NCBI RefSeq assembly: GCF_000719345.1
Contig: NZ_JOFX01000061.1
Location: forward strand, 1-20,497
Origin: Streptomyces sp. NRRL F-2664
GTDB taxonomy: Bacteria > Actinomycetota > Actinomycetes > Streptomycetales > Streptomycetaceae
Direction of reading: 5' to 3'
Length of the DNA stretch: 20,497 nt
The number at the start of each line of letters is the position of its first letter. Position 1 is the stretch's first letter. Positions 8,328 to 16,112 of the stretch are shown here, piece after piece. The position numbers and the translations under genes were made by a program. Under the pieces are notes generated by a model. The model ran no database searches. It had not been told where the DNA came from and worked only from the letters and a program-made list of their open reading frames with translations.

Positions 8328-8387
8328 GCCACTCGCGCAGGCCGACGCCGACATCGGGGCCCTTCGTACGGTGCGGCAGCAGCGGGC

Positions 8388-9488
8388 TCACGAGTCCTCC
8401 CCTTCGTGTCGGGCCTGCGCCAGCAGCGCCGCAACGACGTCGTTCGTCCCGTCCTCGGTCTGTTCGACGAGCGTGGCCGTCACCTCGTCGGTGGCGCCGC
8501 CGAGGGCCTGCCGGGTAAGGCGGTCCATCAGCTCGAGGTCGGTGCCACTGCTAGGGCCGGTGAGGTCCACCCGGGTCGGACGGCGCGGGGCGATAATCTC
8601 CGGCCCAGCCGGCGCCTCGGACGCCTCGGCGTCGGCGAGCGCGCGGTAGACGGAGGCGACCGAGGGGTGCTGACCCGCGTTCTTGCCGGTCTTGATGGTC
8701 AGCTTCTTCGCGATCTCCGGGACGGGAACGCCGCGGTCCTTCAGTGCGCGGGCGAACAGGAGCATGTCGTCGTCGATGACCTTCGGCCGCCCGCCGTGGT
8801 TCCCCTTCGCGGCGGCCGCGACCTGGCCTTCCAGCGTCTTCTCGCGGATGTAGTTGCGCTCGATCTGGGCGGCGGCGGCCAGGACGGCGAAGAACATCGC
8901 GCCCATGCCGTTGGGGTCGTAGATGCCGTTGAGCGGGCCGGTGAGAAGTTCGAGCTGGACGCCGGCGGCCTGGAGCTGGCCGGACAGCGTCATCAGCTCG
9001 GCGGCGTTGCGGGCCAGGCGCTTGAGCTCGTGGACGGTGAGGATGACCTCCTGGTCAGGGGCGGCCTCCTTGATGTCGTACGCCAGCTTCAGCGCCTCTT
9101 CCAGCTTCGGCCGGGTTTTCACCCGCGTGGAGATCTTCTCGTGGAAGATCCGCTTGCAGAGCGGTTCGAGCGCGTCGAGCTGGCTCTGCAATTCCTGCTG
9201 GGCGGTCGAGCAGCGGGCGTAGCCGATCCGGATCGGCTTGGCCGCCGCGGCGGCCGGCGCGGCCTCGACGGGCGGGCCCGGCCTCCACGGCCGCCCCGGA
9301 CCGCGGTCTTCGGGCACGAGGACGTCGAGTTCCTCGCGGAGCGCGGGCACGAGGATGAAGCGGGCGGTGTGGTACTTCGTCGCGGCCTTCCGGCCGCGGG
9401 TGCGGCAGGGACTGCCCGCGGGGGCTTCACACTTCGGACATTCGTTTCGTTCTACCGCGTTTGCGGCTTGATCGGGCGTCAGGTCCAC
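8388..9488 (-). CDS. Serine recombinase with N-terminal zinc finger
   Basis: A 366-residue serine recombinase. The N-terminus has a C-x2-C-x7-C-x11-H motif (C17, C20, C28, H40) in CPKCEAPAGSPCRTRG. After a Pro/Ala linker the resolvase domain starts at IRIGYARCSTAQQELQSQLDAL with nucleophile S94, followed by LTVHELKRLARNAAELMTL, the long helix MGAMFFAVLAAAAQIERNYIREK, and a GGRPKVIDDD hinge leading to a helix-turn-helix (VPEIAKKLTIK...HPSVASVYRAL). The ~80-residue acidic tail is unusual. It is longer than resolvases and shorter than large phage integrases. The GTG start at 9488 has only a weak ribosome site. It probably inverts or resolves DNA locally; its site is not identified. Confidence 0.85.
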   Translation of the reverse strand: MDLTPDQAANAVERNECPKCEAPAGSPCRTRGRKAATKYHTARFILVPALREELDVLVPEDRGPGRPWRPGPPVEAAPAAAAAKPIRIGYARCSTAQQELQSQLDALEPLCKRIFHEKISTRVKTRPKLEEALKLAYDIKEAAPDQEVILTVHELKRLARNAAELMTLSGQLQAAGVQLELLTGPLNGIYDPNGMGAMFFAVLAAAAQIERNYIREKTLEGQVAAAAKGNHGGRPKVIDDDMLLFARALKDRGVPVPEIAKKLTIKTGKNAGQHPSVASVYRALADAEASEAPAGPEIIAPRRPTRVDLTGPSSGTDLELMDRLTRQALGGATDEVTATLVEQTEDGTNDVVAALLAQARHEGEDS

Positions 9489-9748
9489 CCCGGCAGTCTG
9501 TCAGAACTGCCTCACACAACACTCGTGTTTTGAGAGGACTTCTGCGAACGGCGACCTGCGGATTTGTGATCGCTCCGGGGTGTCTCGCAGAACTCTCGCA
9601 ACTGGTCATTTATGAGATCACTGTCCGCAATCGCCGTCACGCACAGCTACATGTGACTGCCGTGATGTTGTTTCTCCTGTCCGGGGTAGTCGCTGAGGTA
9701 GGAGAGCGTCGATCTTGGCGTGATCCCGACCTGCGGAGCGTGCTTCGC
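9489..9748. other. Divergent intergenic region
   Basis: This 260-bp gap lies between the divergent starts of the recombinase (minus) and a small membrane protein (plus). It should hold both promoters. A minor repeat, AACAC-TC-GTGTT, occurs near 9518-9531, but no clear promoter pair or large repeat is visible. Confidence 0.4.
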
Positions 9749-10075
9749 ATGACGGATTGGACATCTGCCATGACCACTGCGAACCCGGCTGGCACCCCTG
9801 GCCGCCGCGACAGCGGCACAGGCGTTTCCGGACACGGCCCACGCCGCTTGTCGACCGAGACGAAGTCGGCCCTGAAGACGACGGAGTTCTTCGTCTACAT
9901 CGCCTCCGTGATCGCGGTCCTGATCGCCTCTATCGTGGTGGGCACCGAAGACAACCACGCCGACTACTTCCGTGCCGACAAAGCCTGGCTGTACATCGTG
10001 ATCCTCACCTTCGGCTACATGATCAGCCGTGGGCTGGCCAAGTCGGGAAGCCGTGATCACTACGACGGCTCCTGA
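9749..10075 (+). CDS. Small conserved two-helix membrane protein
   Basis: A 108-residue protein of a type common in streptomycetes. The Gly/Thr-rich N-terminus (to about 35) precedes LSTETKSALKTTEFFVYIASVIAVLIASIVVG with a first membrane helix at 46-65, a short loop (TEDNHADYFRADK), a second helix at 79-95 (AWLYIVILTFGYMISRG) and a basic end, GLAKSGSRD. I choose ATG 9749, with GGAG ten bases upstream; ATG 9770 is a possible alternative with a weaker site. The frame stays open further upstream but lacks membrane or coding features. The family has no known function. It appears to be transcribed alone, divergent from the recombinase. Confidence 0.75.
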   Translation: MTDWTSAMTTANPAGTPGRRDSGTGVSGHGPRRLSTETKSALKTTEFFVYIASVIAVLIASIVVGTEDNHADYFRADKAWLYIVILTFGYMISRGLAKSGSRDHYDGS

Positions 10076-10309
10076 CGCGGCATGCCGGATCTGCGCAAGC
10101 GCCCGTCCTGATGGGCGGCGGTCCGCGAACGGGTGATCCCAGGAGCGCCGCGGTCTTCACCCGCCCGCGCAGGGAAGCGCTCATCGTGTGAGGCGGGCGT
10201 GCTGTCCGCTGCTACGGGCGTCTCACAGCGAGCCGCCCCCGACCGGCCACCAGGCCGGGCAGGGGCGGCGCAAAGCCAGACGGCGGCTCCGGTAGGGCGG
10301 GGCCGGCCG

Positions 10310-10531
10310 TCAGTCCTTGGCGATGGCCATGCCGAGGAAGATCCCAACCAGCAGTGCCACACTGCCGGTGGCCATCACGGCCCACGTCCCGGTCTGCGCC
10401 GCGGTGAACGTCGAGGTCATCCCCGCCTGCGCCGCCGCCTGAGTGGACTGCGCTCCGGCCATGGCCGCCTCCTGGACGGCCAACCCCGTCTCCAGCTTCT
10501 GGATCTTGCTCTCCAGCTCCGACTGCTCCAT
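10310..10531 (-). CDS. Small coiled-coil/single-helix membrane protein
   Basis: A 73-residue protein: a polar heptad-like helix (EQSELESKIQKLETGLAVQEAAM), an Ala/Thr/Gln-rich middle, and one membrane helix near the C-terminus (WAVMATGSVALLVGIFLGMAIA) ending KD. ATG 10531 has AGAGAGGA eight bases upstream, so the longer frame to 10594 is unlikely. The layout resembles small phage or plasmid membrane proteins, but no family was recognised. It converges with the upstream plus-strand membrane protein across 234 bp in which I see no gene. Confidence 0.6.
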   Translation of the reverse strand: MEQSELESKIQKLETGLAVQEAAMAGAQSTQAAAQAGMTSTFTAAQTGTWAVMATGSVALLVGIFLGMAIAKD

Positions 10532-10746
10532 CGTGCGGTTCCTCTCTGACGTGTGCCGGGCTGATTCCGGCATCACCGTCCATCGGTTCCCCACCTGCCA
10601 TGCACAGCCGCGCTGGCCGCCTGCGGAGCACCCGTTTGCCGATGGCCGTCCCTACCAAGGACCGTCAAGTGTTTAGAGCTAACGGCTGTACCGATGTTCC
10701 CCAAGGCCGGAATCCCCCTGGAGGACGGCTGTCCGGGCGTCGGTGT

Positions 10747-11143
10747 TCAGGAGGTGGAGGCGAGGAAGTCGCGCACGGCGGGGATGGTGCGGCGTGAGCT
10801 GAGCTGGGTGCGGAGGTCCTTGAGGGTGCTGGTGCCGCGTGCGGAGGTGACTCCGCCCATGTGTTCCACGGCCTGGTTGGCGCTGTGGAGGGCGGCGTCG
10901 ATGTCGTTGAGGGCGAGTTGGGCTTCGGCTTCGCGGGCGAGGTAGATGGCCGCGCCCCGTGGGAAGGCGGCATCGTCGTACGCATCGCTGTCCCTGGTGG
11001 CGGCCGCGGCGCGGAAGTGGGTCAGGGCCTGAGCGGGGTTGGAGAGGTTGAGTGCGCTGGAGCCGGCGAGCTGGTGGAGCTCGCCGCGGTTGACCCAGTA
11101 GGGGTCCAGATCTGGCGACCTCGCGTAATCGAGAGTCGCGTAT
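10747..11143 (-). pseudogene. C-terminal remnant of a TPR-containing transcriptional regulator
   Basis: A minus-strand frame, closed by TGA at 10747-10749, encodes the end of a Streptomyces XRE-type regulator with tetratricopeptide repeats: YWVNRGELHQLAGSSALNL, AQALTHFRAAA, AFPRGAAIYLAREAEAQLAL, DIDAALHSANQAVEHMGGV, SARGTSTLKDLRTQL and AVRDFLAST. The helix-turn-helix and most of the TPR region, some hundreds of residues, are missing. The frame is cut by TAG at about 11144, only ~20 bp beyond the 3' end of the tyrosine recombinase gene. The regulator was therefore truncated by the event that placed the recombinase here, or by a later deletion. Not expected to be functional. Confidence 0.8.
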
Positions 11144-11167
11144 TCCTATCGTGGTGAGGTCTCGCGG

Positions 11168-12631
11168 TCACCGTGAGTGGTCACCGGGGGCATAGTGCTG
11201 CCAGGTCCCTCCGGCCTCGGCGGCAAGTTGGGCAGTGGTGTCATCGTGGTAGCCGAGCATGCGGGCGATGACCGGAGCCGGGGCCTGGAGAACGAGGTGA
11301 CGGATCGCCGCCGTGCGTCCCCGCTGGGTCGGGAAACCCAGGCGCCGAAGCCGGAGTTCCAGAGTTTCTGGGGCCATGGGCTGTCCGGCCCGGCGGCCAG
11401 GGAAGAGCCACCGGGCATTGGGGTTGGTGGCGGTCATGGTGTTCGGCCGTTGGCCGAGGTAGTTCAGCAGCATCTCGGCAAAGGGAGCGAGGACGGGGGA
11501 CGGCGGGTCGCCGAGCCGGACGTAGATTTCGCCGTCCTTGTGCTCGACGTCGTCGGTGGTGAGCTGGACGATCCTGGTGAGTGGCTGCGCGTAGAGGAGG
11601 ACGAGCACGGCGGCGACGCGGTCGTGGAGTGGGACGTCATCGAGATTCGTGAGCTGTCGAAGCAGCGCGAGCCGCTGGTGCTGGGCGAGTGGGGCGGGGT
11701 TGCTCGTGGAGCGGTGCGGGACGGTGGCCTTCGGCATGTTTTTGGAGCGTATGGCCCAGCATAGGAAGGTGTGGGTGAGGCGCCGGGCGATGTAGTTGCC
11801 CGCGTACCAGGCGTCGACGTCGGCTTGGGTGCACTCGGCGAGGGTGCGTCCGCGTTGGTTGAGGTGGTCGAGGAAGGCGGTCGCGAGGCGGAGTTCGCCG
11901 CGGGCCTGCTGGACCTGTTTCCCGGTGAGCGGGCCGCGGCCGGCCAGGGTGTTCAGCCGGTGCTGGATATGCCAGGTGGCGAAGATTTCCAACAGCCGGC
12001 GGTGCTCGGGGTTGCTGACGGCAGGGAGCTTCTCCGCGAGTGTGCGCTGGAAGAACAGCAGCTGTCGGTCGGCCGGGGGCAGGATGTCGGCCTGGACGAG
12101 CAGATCGCGCAGGTAGGCGACCGAGCGCCACGGGGTGAGCCGGCTCAGCCCCTCGTGGGTCAGCGGGGCTTCACCGCGGGCCAGGATCTGCAGGTTGCGC
12201 CGGACGTGCGAGTAGCCGAGCCACGTCAGAATGCTTTTGGGCCGGTTGGCCTGGCGGAGGGTGACGAACAACGGCACGAGCTGTGGGTTCACGTGGCCCG
12301 TGCCGTCGTCCAGCAAAGGGCGGAGACGTTCGGCGACGACGCAGCGTCCGCAGACGCCGCGGCGGTAGCGGCGGGCTTCGGCGCCGCAGAGGAGACAGGT
12401 GAAGTCGCCCAGACCTCCGGCGCAGTCGGTGCAGAGCTTGCCGCCGTGGGCGTCGAGGCCCGGGGTGAGCCGCTCGGTGTCGCAGCCGGTGCAGGTGCCG
12501 TAGGTCTCCAGCGCATGGTCGTAGCAACGTGCGCAGAGGTAGCCCTCGGGCCAGTGGTGGGCGCCGAGGCGGACGGTCCGGTGGCATCGTGCGCAGAACA
12601 AGTCCTCGGCTCGGACACGGGTCCGGCTCAT
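11168..12631 (-). CDS. Tyrosine recombinase with N-terminal zinc-ribbon array
   Basis: A 487-residue protein of a Streptomyces recombinase family. The first 100 residues carry six CxxC pairs (13/16, 33/36, 47/50, 67/70, 79/82, 94/97), enough for three zinc sites. A core-binding-like helical region follows (RPKSILTWLGYSHVRRN, QVQQARGELRLATAFLDHL). The catalytic domain shows R353 in AQPLTRIVQLTTDDV, R444 in RTAAIRHLVL, H462 in ARMLGYHDDTTAQLA and Y480 in GTWQHYAPG. The usual His three residues before the second Arg is Ala, so box II is atypical. ATG 12631 lies inside the upstream reading frame's stop (ATGA) and has GAGG almost touching it, as in a coupled downstream gene. Relatives act in multi-recombinase operons; the partner here is cut away. 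Confidence 0.85.
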   Translation of the reverse strand: MSRTRVRAEDLFCARCHRTVRLGAHHWPEGYLCARCYDHALETYGTCTGCDTERLTPGLDAHGGKLCTDCAGGLGDFTCLLCGAEARRYRRGVCGRCVVAERLRPLLDDGTGHVNPQLVPLFVTLRQANRPKSILTWLGYSHVRRNLQILARGEAPLTHEGLSRLTPWRSVAYLRDLLVQADILPPADRQLLFFQRTLAEKLPAVSNPEHRRLLEIFATWHIQHRLNTLAGRGPLTGKQVQQARGELRLATAFLDHLNQRGRTLAECTQADVDAWYAGNYIARRLTHTFLCWAIRSKNMPKATVPHRSTSNPAPLAQHQRLALLRQLTNLDDVPLHDRVAAVLVLLYAQPLTRIVQLTTDDVEHKDGEIYVRLGDPPSPVLAPFAEMLLNYLGQRPNTMTATNPNARWLFPGRRAGQPMAPETLELRLRRLGFPTQRGRTAAIRHLVLQAPAPVIARMLGYHDDTTAQLAAEAGGTWQHYAPGDHSR

Positions 12632-12840
12632 CCCTCGGGCCGGATGCGGGCGCGCTCGGGCCGGACTGCCGCAAGGTCGACCACAGCGTCACCGGTGGCG
12701 ACCTTGCGGACGGCGGCGTTCCTGGCCGTGGGCGGTGCCCGGGCCGCCCGGGAAGACGGGCCGCTGGCGGCCAGCCGGTTCGGCGCGCATCTTCCTGAAG
12801 GACCAGGAGCGCAGACAGGGGGCCCCTGCGGGTCCCAGCA
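12632..12840 (-). pseudogene. 3' remnant of an unrecognised gene coupled to the recombinase
   Basis: In frame with TGA at 12628-12630, which overlaps the recombinase ATG, the minus strand encodes a convincing C-terminus: RAARAPPTARNAAVRKVATG, DAVVDLAAVRPERARIRPEG. GC-rich third positions support it. Further upstream the frame reaches a stop near 12862 with no plausible start. The four-base overlap indicates one operon with the recombinase gene, and the missing 5' part may have been another recombinase subunit. That identity is inferred only from context. Confidence 0.5.
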
Positions 12841-12862
12841 GTCCCGTTGGCCCCGTACGGTT

Positions 12863-13385
12863 CACCGCGTTCGAGATCCAACGCCTGCTCGTCCCCCGGA
12901 CGCCCTCCACCCCCATCAACCGAGGACCGAACTACAGCGGACCCACCGATCTCCAACTGAAGGGTCGGTGGAACGAAGTTCAGGTGCATGTGGGGCCAGT
13001 CAGAGGAGGTGCCCACACAGGTCAGGTGCCCAGGATAGGACGGTACGTCATCTTTATGGCATCCGTGACATGAAAGGAACAGATATGCAGTGCCCCGCGG
13101 GGGCTCTAAAACAGCCGTTCAGCGGAGACAAGGCTGCAGGACCTGCACGCGAGTCCCGCTTTGGCCAGCGGCTCCGCGATAGCGGCCGATACGAAGGCGG
13201 CCGCTGCCTCAAGCCTCGTTACCGCTGGGCAGCGAGCAGCCCTCCGGCCACTGCATTCGAGATCGGCAAGGTCGCCGTCGGGGACGTCAACGGTGCGGCC
13301 AGCGGGCAGACCAACGGACAGTCCGGAGAACCCCCCGATCGACTGAAGATATCATATCGTTCGAACATTACTCTAAATCAAAATA
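12863..13385. other. Stretch without a recognised gene
   Basis: A plus-strand frame preceded by AAAGGA begins at ATG 13085 (MQCPAGALKQPFSGDKAAGP) and stays open to 13471, overlapping the next gene's start. Its composition is mixed and no motif is recognisable, so I do not call it. From about 13350 the sequence becomes strongly AT-rich (TATCATATCG, CTCTAAATCAAAATAATCG), marking the promoter and leader of the propeller gene and a change in base composition. Confidence 0.4.
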
Positions 13386-13436
13386 ATCGCAGAATGGCAA
13401 TGCTGACATCCTGCGATTCAGCCAATTTTGCCATTC
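13386..13436 (+). promoter_or_regulatory. Two interleaved inverted repeats in the leader of the propeller gene
   Basis: AATCGCAG (13386-13393) pairs with CTGCGATT (13412-13419), and AATGGCAA (13394-13401) pairs with TTGCCATT (13429-13436). Both are perfect and use different bases. The order a-b-a'-b' is that of an RNA pseudoknot. It ends 18 bases before ATG 13455 and just upstream of the AGGA ribosome site. It could control translation, or be two protein-binding sites in DNA. Confidence 0.5.
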
Positions 13437-13454
13437 CTCGATCAGGATGCTGCT

Positions 13455-14543
13455 ATGAATATATTCACTAACAAGACGCTCCCGCTCCGCTTGATGGCCG
13501 CAGCCGTAGCTGCCAGCGCAGTCAGCTCCATCGGAGTTGGAGTCGCGGCCGCGGCGGAACCCGATGAGCGCACGAGAGTTAGCAGCGGGCTGACCCCCGT
13601 CAGCAGCTCCGGATGGAAATCCACCGAAATCCCGTTCTTCCAGTTTGCGGGCGATGTTGCTATGTCTTCTGATGGCGAGCGCGCTTTCGTGGGACATTGG
13701 TACGGCCTTGATATCGTAGACACGGCCAGTAGTAAAGTTGTCGACACTTTCGATTCTGTCAAGCCGGGATCGGGACAGCTGGCCGTTTCATCTGACGGCA
13801 AGAAGCTCTATTCCATCCAGCAGCCTGAATATGATGTGGCCGCATCCGAAATTGCAGTGATCGACCCCATGGCAGGCACCCGGATGGGCGACATTCCGCT
13901 TGGTGCGGGAGTCCGGCCAATTTCTATCGCACTTTCCCCCGATGGAAGTAAGCTCTATGTCGCTACCCGTGGCGAAGGCCCGACAAAAATCAAGGTAGTC
14001 AACACCGCCACCAATGAAATCAGAAATATCGATCTAGGTAATCCGAATATGCCTGCAGGCTGCGATCTCTCGATCTCACCCGACGGAAGTCGTCTCTATA
14101 TTCATGGCGGAAGTGAGGTCCTGGCCGTTGACACCTCCTCCGGCGACTTGCACACCATGGGCACGGTAGCGTCAGCCAGAGCCAGCATAAAGACATCTGC
14201 AGATGGAAGCTATGTTTACGTTTCCGGTAATGTCGGCGACACATCCTATGGGGTTCAGGTGATCGCCGCAGATTCCGGCAAGGTTGCCGCAACCATCGAC
14301 ACCCCCGCGACCGTATCAGACATGGCAATGAGCGCGGACGGTAAAACTCTATTCGCCACCATGGACAACGGGGCCGTGCTGGAAATCGACACCAATAACC
14401 ACAGCGTCCGGGACACCCTTGAGACCGGCGGTAATGCCGTCCGCTCCCGGGCAGGCACAGCAGTCACTCCTGATGGCAATCGCCTTTTTGTAGCTAACAG
14501 CAGACTGGAATCGGACATGGTGACGTCCTTTGCTCGCACCTGA
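13455..14543 (+). CDS. Secreted seven-bladed beta-propeller (YVTN/YncE-like)
   Basis: A 362-residue exported protein. Residues 1-34 are a signal peptide: basic start, hydrophobic LMAAAVAASAVSSIGVGVAAA, cleavage before or within AAEPDE. The rest is built from repeats of the type S-x-DG-x-x-hydrophobic-V...V-V-D-T, as in YncE and surface-layer YVTN proteins: MSSDGERAFVG, VSSDGKKLYSI, LSPDGSKLYVA, ISPDGSRLYIH, TSADGSYVYVS, MSADGKTLFAT, TPDGNRLFVA. That gives seven blades, with the segment GWKSTEIPFF probably closing the ring. There is no membrane anchor or sorting signal. ATG 13455 has AGGA eight bases upstream. GC is about 57% in a sampled stretch, far below neighbouring genes, and codon use is relaxed, which suggests transfer from elsewhere. 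Role unknown; such propellers bind partners or metals outside the cell. Confidence 0.88.
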   Translation: MNIFTNKTLPLRLMAAAVAASAVSSIGVGVAAAAEPDERTRVSSGLTPVSSSGWKSTEIPFFQFAGDVAMSSDGERAFVGHWYGLDIVDTASSKVVDTFDSVKPGSGQLAVSSDGKKLYSIQQPEYDVAASEIAVIDPMAGTRMGDIPLGAGVRPISIALSPDGSKLYVATRGEGPTKIKVVNTATNEIRNIDLGNPNMPAGCDLSISPDGSRLYIHGGSEVLAVDTSSGDLHTMGTVASARASIKTSADGSYVYVSGNVGDTSYGVQVIAADSGKVAATIDTPATVSDMAMSADGKTLFATMDNGAVLEIDTNNHSVRDTLETGGNAVRSRAGTAVTPDGNRLFVANSRLESDMVTSFART

Positions 14544-14710
14544 GGTTTTCAGGCTGCACTCTTAGTACTGCAATCACAGTTGTATGTGGTTGAGTTGGTG
14601 TATGGCTGAGCTCGGGGTGGGGTTGGTTGAGGAGTGGGACAGGGGGCATTGTCAGGTCGAGGGGGGTGTCGCTCGGTGGCATGACGCTCGGCCGTCAGGC
14701 GGGCCTCCGT
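14544..14710. other. Intergenic, no gene seen
   Basis: GT-rich plus-strand sequence between the propeller gene and the large palindrome. No reading frame looks coding. The low-GC character of the propeller gene ends near 14590. Confidence 0.35.
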
Positions 14711-14782
14711 GGGCTTTGGAGGAGATACGCCCGAAGGGCGCCCCCGCGGGGGCGCCCTTCGGGCGTATCTCCTCCAAAGCCC
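14711..14782. terminator. Perfect 72-bp palindrome between convergent genes
   Basis: The 36-base arms are exact reverse complements with no spacer: the left arm starts GGGCTTTGGAGGAGATACGC and the centre is CCCCCG|CGGGGG around 14746/14747. It lies 58 bp past the integrase stop (minus strand) and 167 bp past the propeller stop (plus strand). The inner part (GAAGGGCGCCCCC) is of the kind seen in Streptomyces terminators, so bidirectional termination is likely. The outer arms are longer than termination needs. Confidence 0.7.
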
Positions 14783-14840
14783 TTCTTCACCGTAGCTGGC
14801 CAGTGCTGCAGTATCTCCGTCAGCCGTGACTGGATGACGT

Positions 14841-15989
14841 CTACAGGCCGATGCCGTAGAGCGGGTTCAGTTCCTCGTCGAATGCGCCGGCCCGGTCGTG
14901 GTATCCGGCGAACGCTCGGCTCCCGTCTGCCCATCCCCCGTGGCGAGCGGCCTCCAATGGGTCCTTCTTGGCGTGGCGGGTGGCCTCGGCGTAGCCGCGG
15001 CGCAGGGCGTGGCCGGTCCAGCGGGCGGTGCCGTCGGGCAGGACGTGGTCGGGGCGGCCGGTCAGGCCGGCGCGGGCGGCGGCGCGGGTGACGATCTCGG
15101 CTACGCCTTCGGGGGTCATGCGGCCGGTGGGGTCGCCGATCGGCTCGCCGTGGCGGTGCATGGGGGGGTTGATGCGGTCGTGGCGGTCGATGCGGACCAG
15201 CAGGGGTCCGGTGGGGGTGTGGCCGCGGTCGAGCAGGGCTTCGCGGTAGGCCTGTAGCGCGCGGACGGGGCAGGTGGAGGGGTAGCTGCCGTAGGGGACG
15301 CCGAGGGGTTGGTCGCCGGTGACCTTGGGCCGGTAGAGGTCGTAGAGCAGGCCCTGGTCGTCGTCGGCCTCGGTGATGTCCTCCCAGGAGAGCAGTGCGG
15401 CCTCGCTCGAACGCGCGGCGAGGGCGAACCCGGTGGTCAGGGCCACCGTGTCGCGCAGACCCCGGACGGTGGTGGTGTCGGTGGCCGCGACCAGCCGGCG
15501 CAGCACCCGCGGGGTGGCTGCGGCGGCCTTGCGTACTCGGCCGCAGGGGTCCTTGGCGCGTTTCAGTTGGTCGGTGTAGCCCCTGAGGACCAGGCGGGCT
15601 CCGGTCTGGTCGGGCGGGGTGTGGCCGGTGGTGCGGTGGGCGACGGCAACGGCGGCCAGGGCGCGGTCGATGGTGGCGGGCTTGTACGGCTGGCCGGTGC
15701 GGGGGCGGGGGGTGAGGGTGCACCAGGTCGCGTACTCGGTCAGGGTCTCCGCGGTCGCGGGCATCGGGCAGTGCCCGGTGGACGTCGCCCACTGCTCGAA
15801 CCGGGCCCAGTCTCCGGAGTAGCCGCGCCGGGTCTCGTACGGCACGCCTTTGGCCATCGCGGACCGGGCCGCGGGGGTGAGTTCCTGACGCGGGCCGGGC
15901 ACCGCACGCGCGGCGGGCGGTGCGAGCGTGCCGGCGAGTGCGGCGCCGGTGGCAGTCCCGGCGGGTCCTCTGCGCGCTACAGCCCCCAC
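14841..15989 (-). CDS. Tyrosine recombinase/integrase
   Basis: A 382-residue phage-type integrase. An N-terminal helical core-binding domain (SAMAKGVPYETRRGYSGDWARFEQWA...ATIDRALAAVAVAHR) precedes the catalytic domain with R193 in LAARSSEAALLSWEDI, K222 in YRPKVTGD, the box HALRR (H327, R330), W353 in HGGW in place of the usual His, and nucleophile Y363 in FAGYHDRA. The full R-K-H-R-W-Y set is present, so it should be active. I choose GTG 15989 because GGAGG lies five bases upstream; ATG 16031 adds 14 residues and has no clear ribosome site. It is separated from the upstream gene by a terminator, so it has its own promoter. No excisionase is recognisable next to it. Confidence 0.9.
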   Translation of the reverse strand: MGAVARRGPAGTATGAALAGTLAPPAARAVPGPRQELTPAARSAMAKGVPYETRRGYSGDWARFEQWATSTGHCPMPATAETLTEYATWCTLTPRPRTGQPYKPATIDRALAAVAVAHRTTGHTPPDQTGARLVLRGYTDQLKRAKDPCGRVRKAAAATPRVLRRLVAATDTTTVRGLRDTVALTTGFALAARSSEAALLSWEDITEADDDQGLLYDLYRPKVTGDQPLGVPYGSYPSTCPVRALQAYREALLDRGHTPTGPLLVRIDRHDRINPPMHRHGEPIGDPTGRMTPEGVAEIVTRAAARAGLTGRPDHVLPDGTARWTGHALRRGYAEATRHAKKDPLEAARHGGWADGSRAFAGYHDRAGAFDEELNPLYGIGL

Positions 15990-16057
15990 CTGATCCTCCG
16001 CTTCATCGGTCCGGCCCCGATTCTCCCCCATGGCATCGGCCTGCAGGCGGCCGTGCG

Positions 16058-16098
16058 GGAGCAGGCCTCGCCCGCCCGGTGGGCGGGGCCTGCTCCCG
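16058..16098 (-). terminator. 17-bp-stem terminator
   Basis: GGGAGCAGGCCTCGCCC (16058-16074) and GGGCGGGGCCTGCTCCC (16082-16098) form a long stem with one mismatch and a seven-base loop. It lies 14 bp past the stop of the HTH/zinc-finger gene and ends its transcript before the integrase gene. Confidence 0.75.
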
Positions 16099-16112
16099 GC
16101 GGATGGGGCGTT

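Noticed and set aside
8130..9533. Long plus-strand open frame opposite the serine recombinase
   Set aside because: It is the antisense of a clearly recognisable gene; high GC keeps the opposite frames open. It has no motif.
11771..13471. Long plus-strand frame (566 codons) across the tyrosine recombinase
   Set aside because: Composition is Gly/Glu/Arg-rich as expected from the reverse of a GC-rich gene, and it crosses several unrelated features.
14494..14682. 62-codon minus-strand frame at the end of the propeller gene
   Set aside because: Low-complexity Pro/Thr sequence, antisense to a real gene, no ribosome site.
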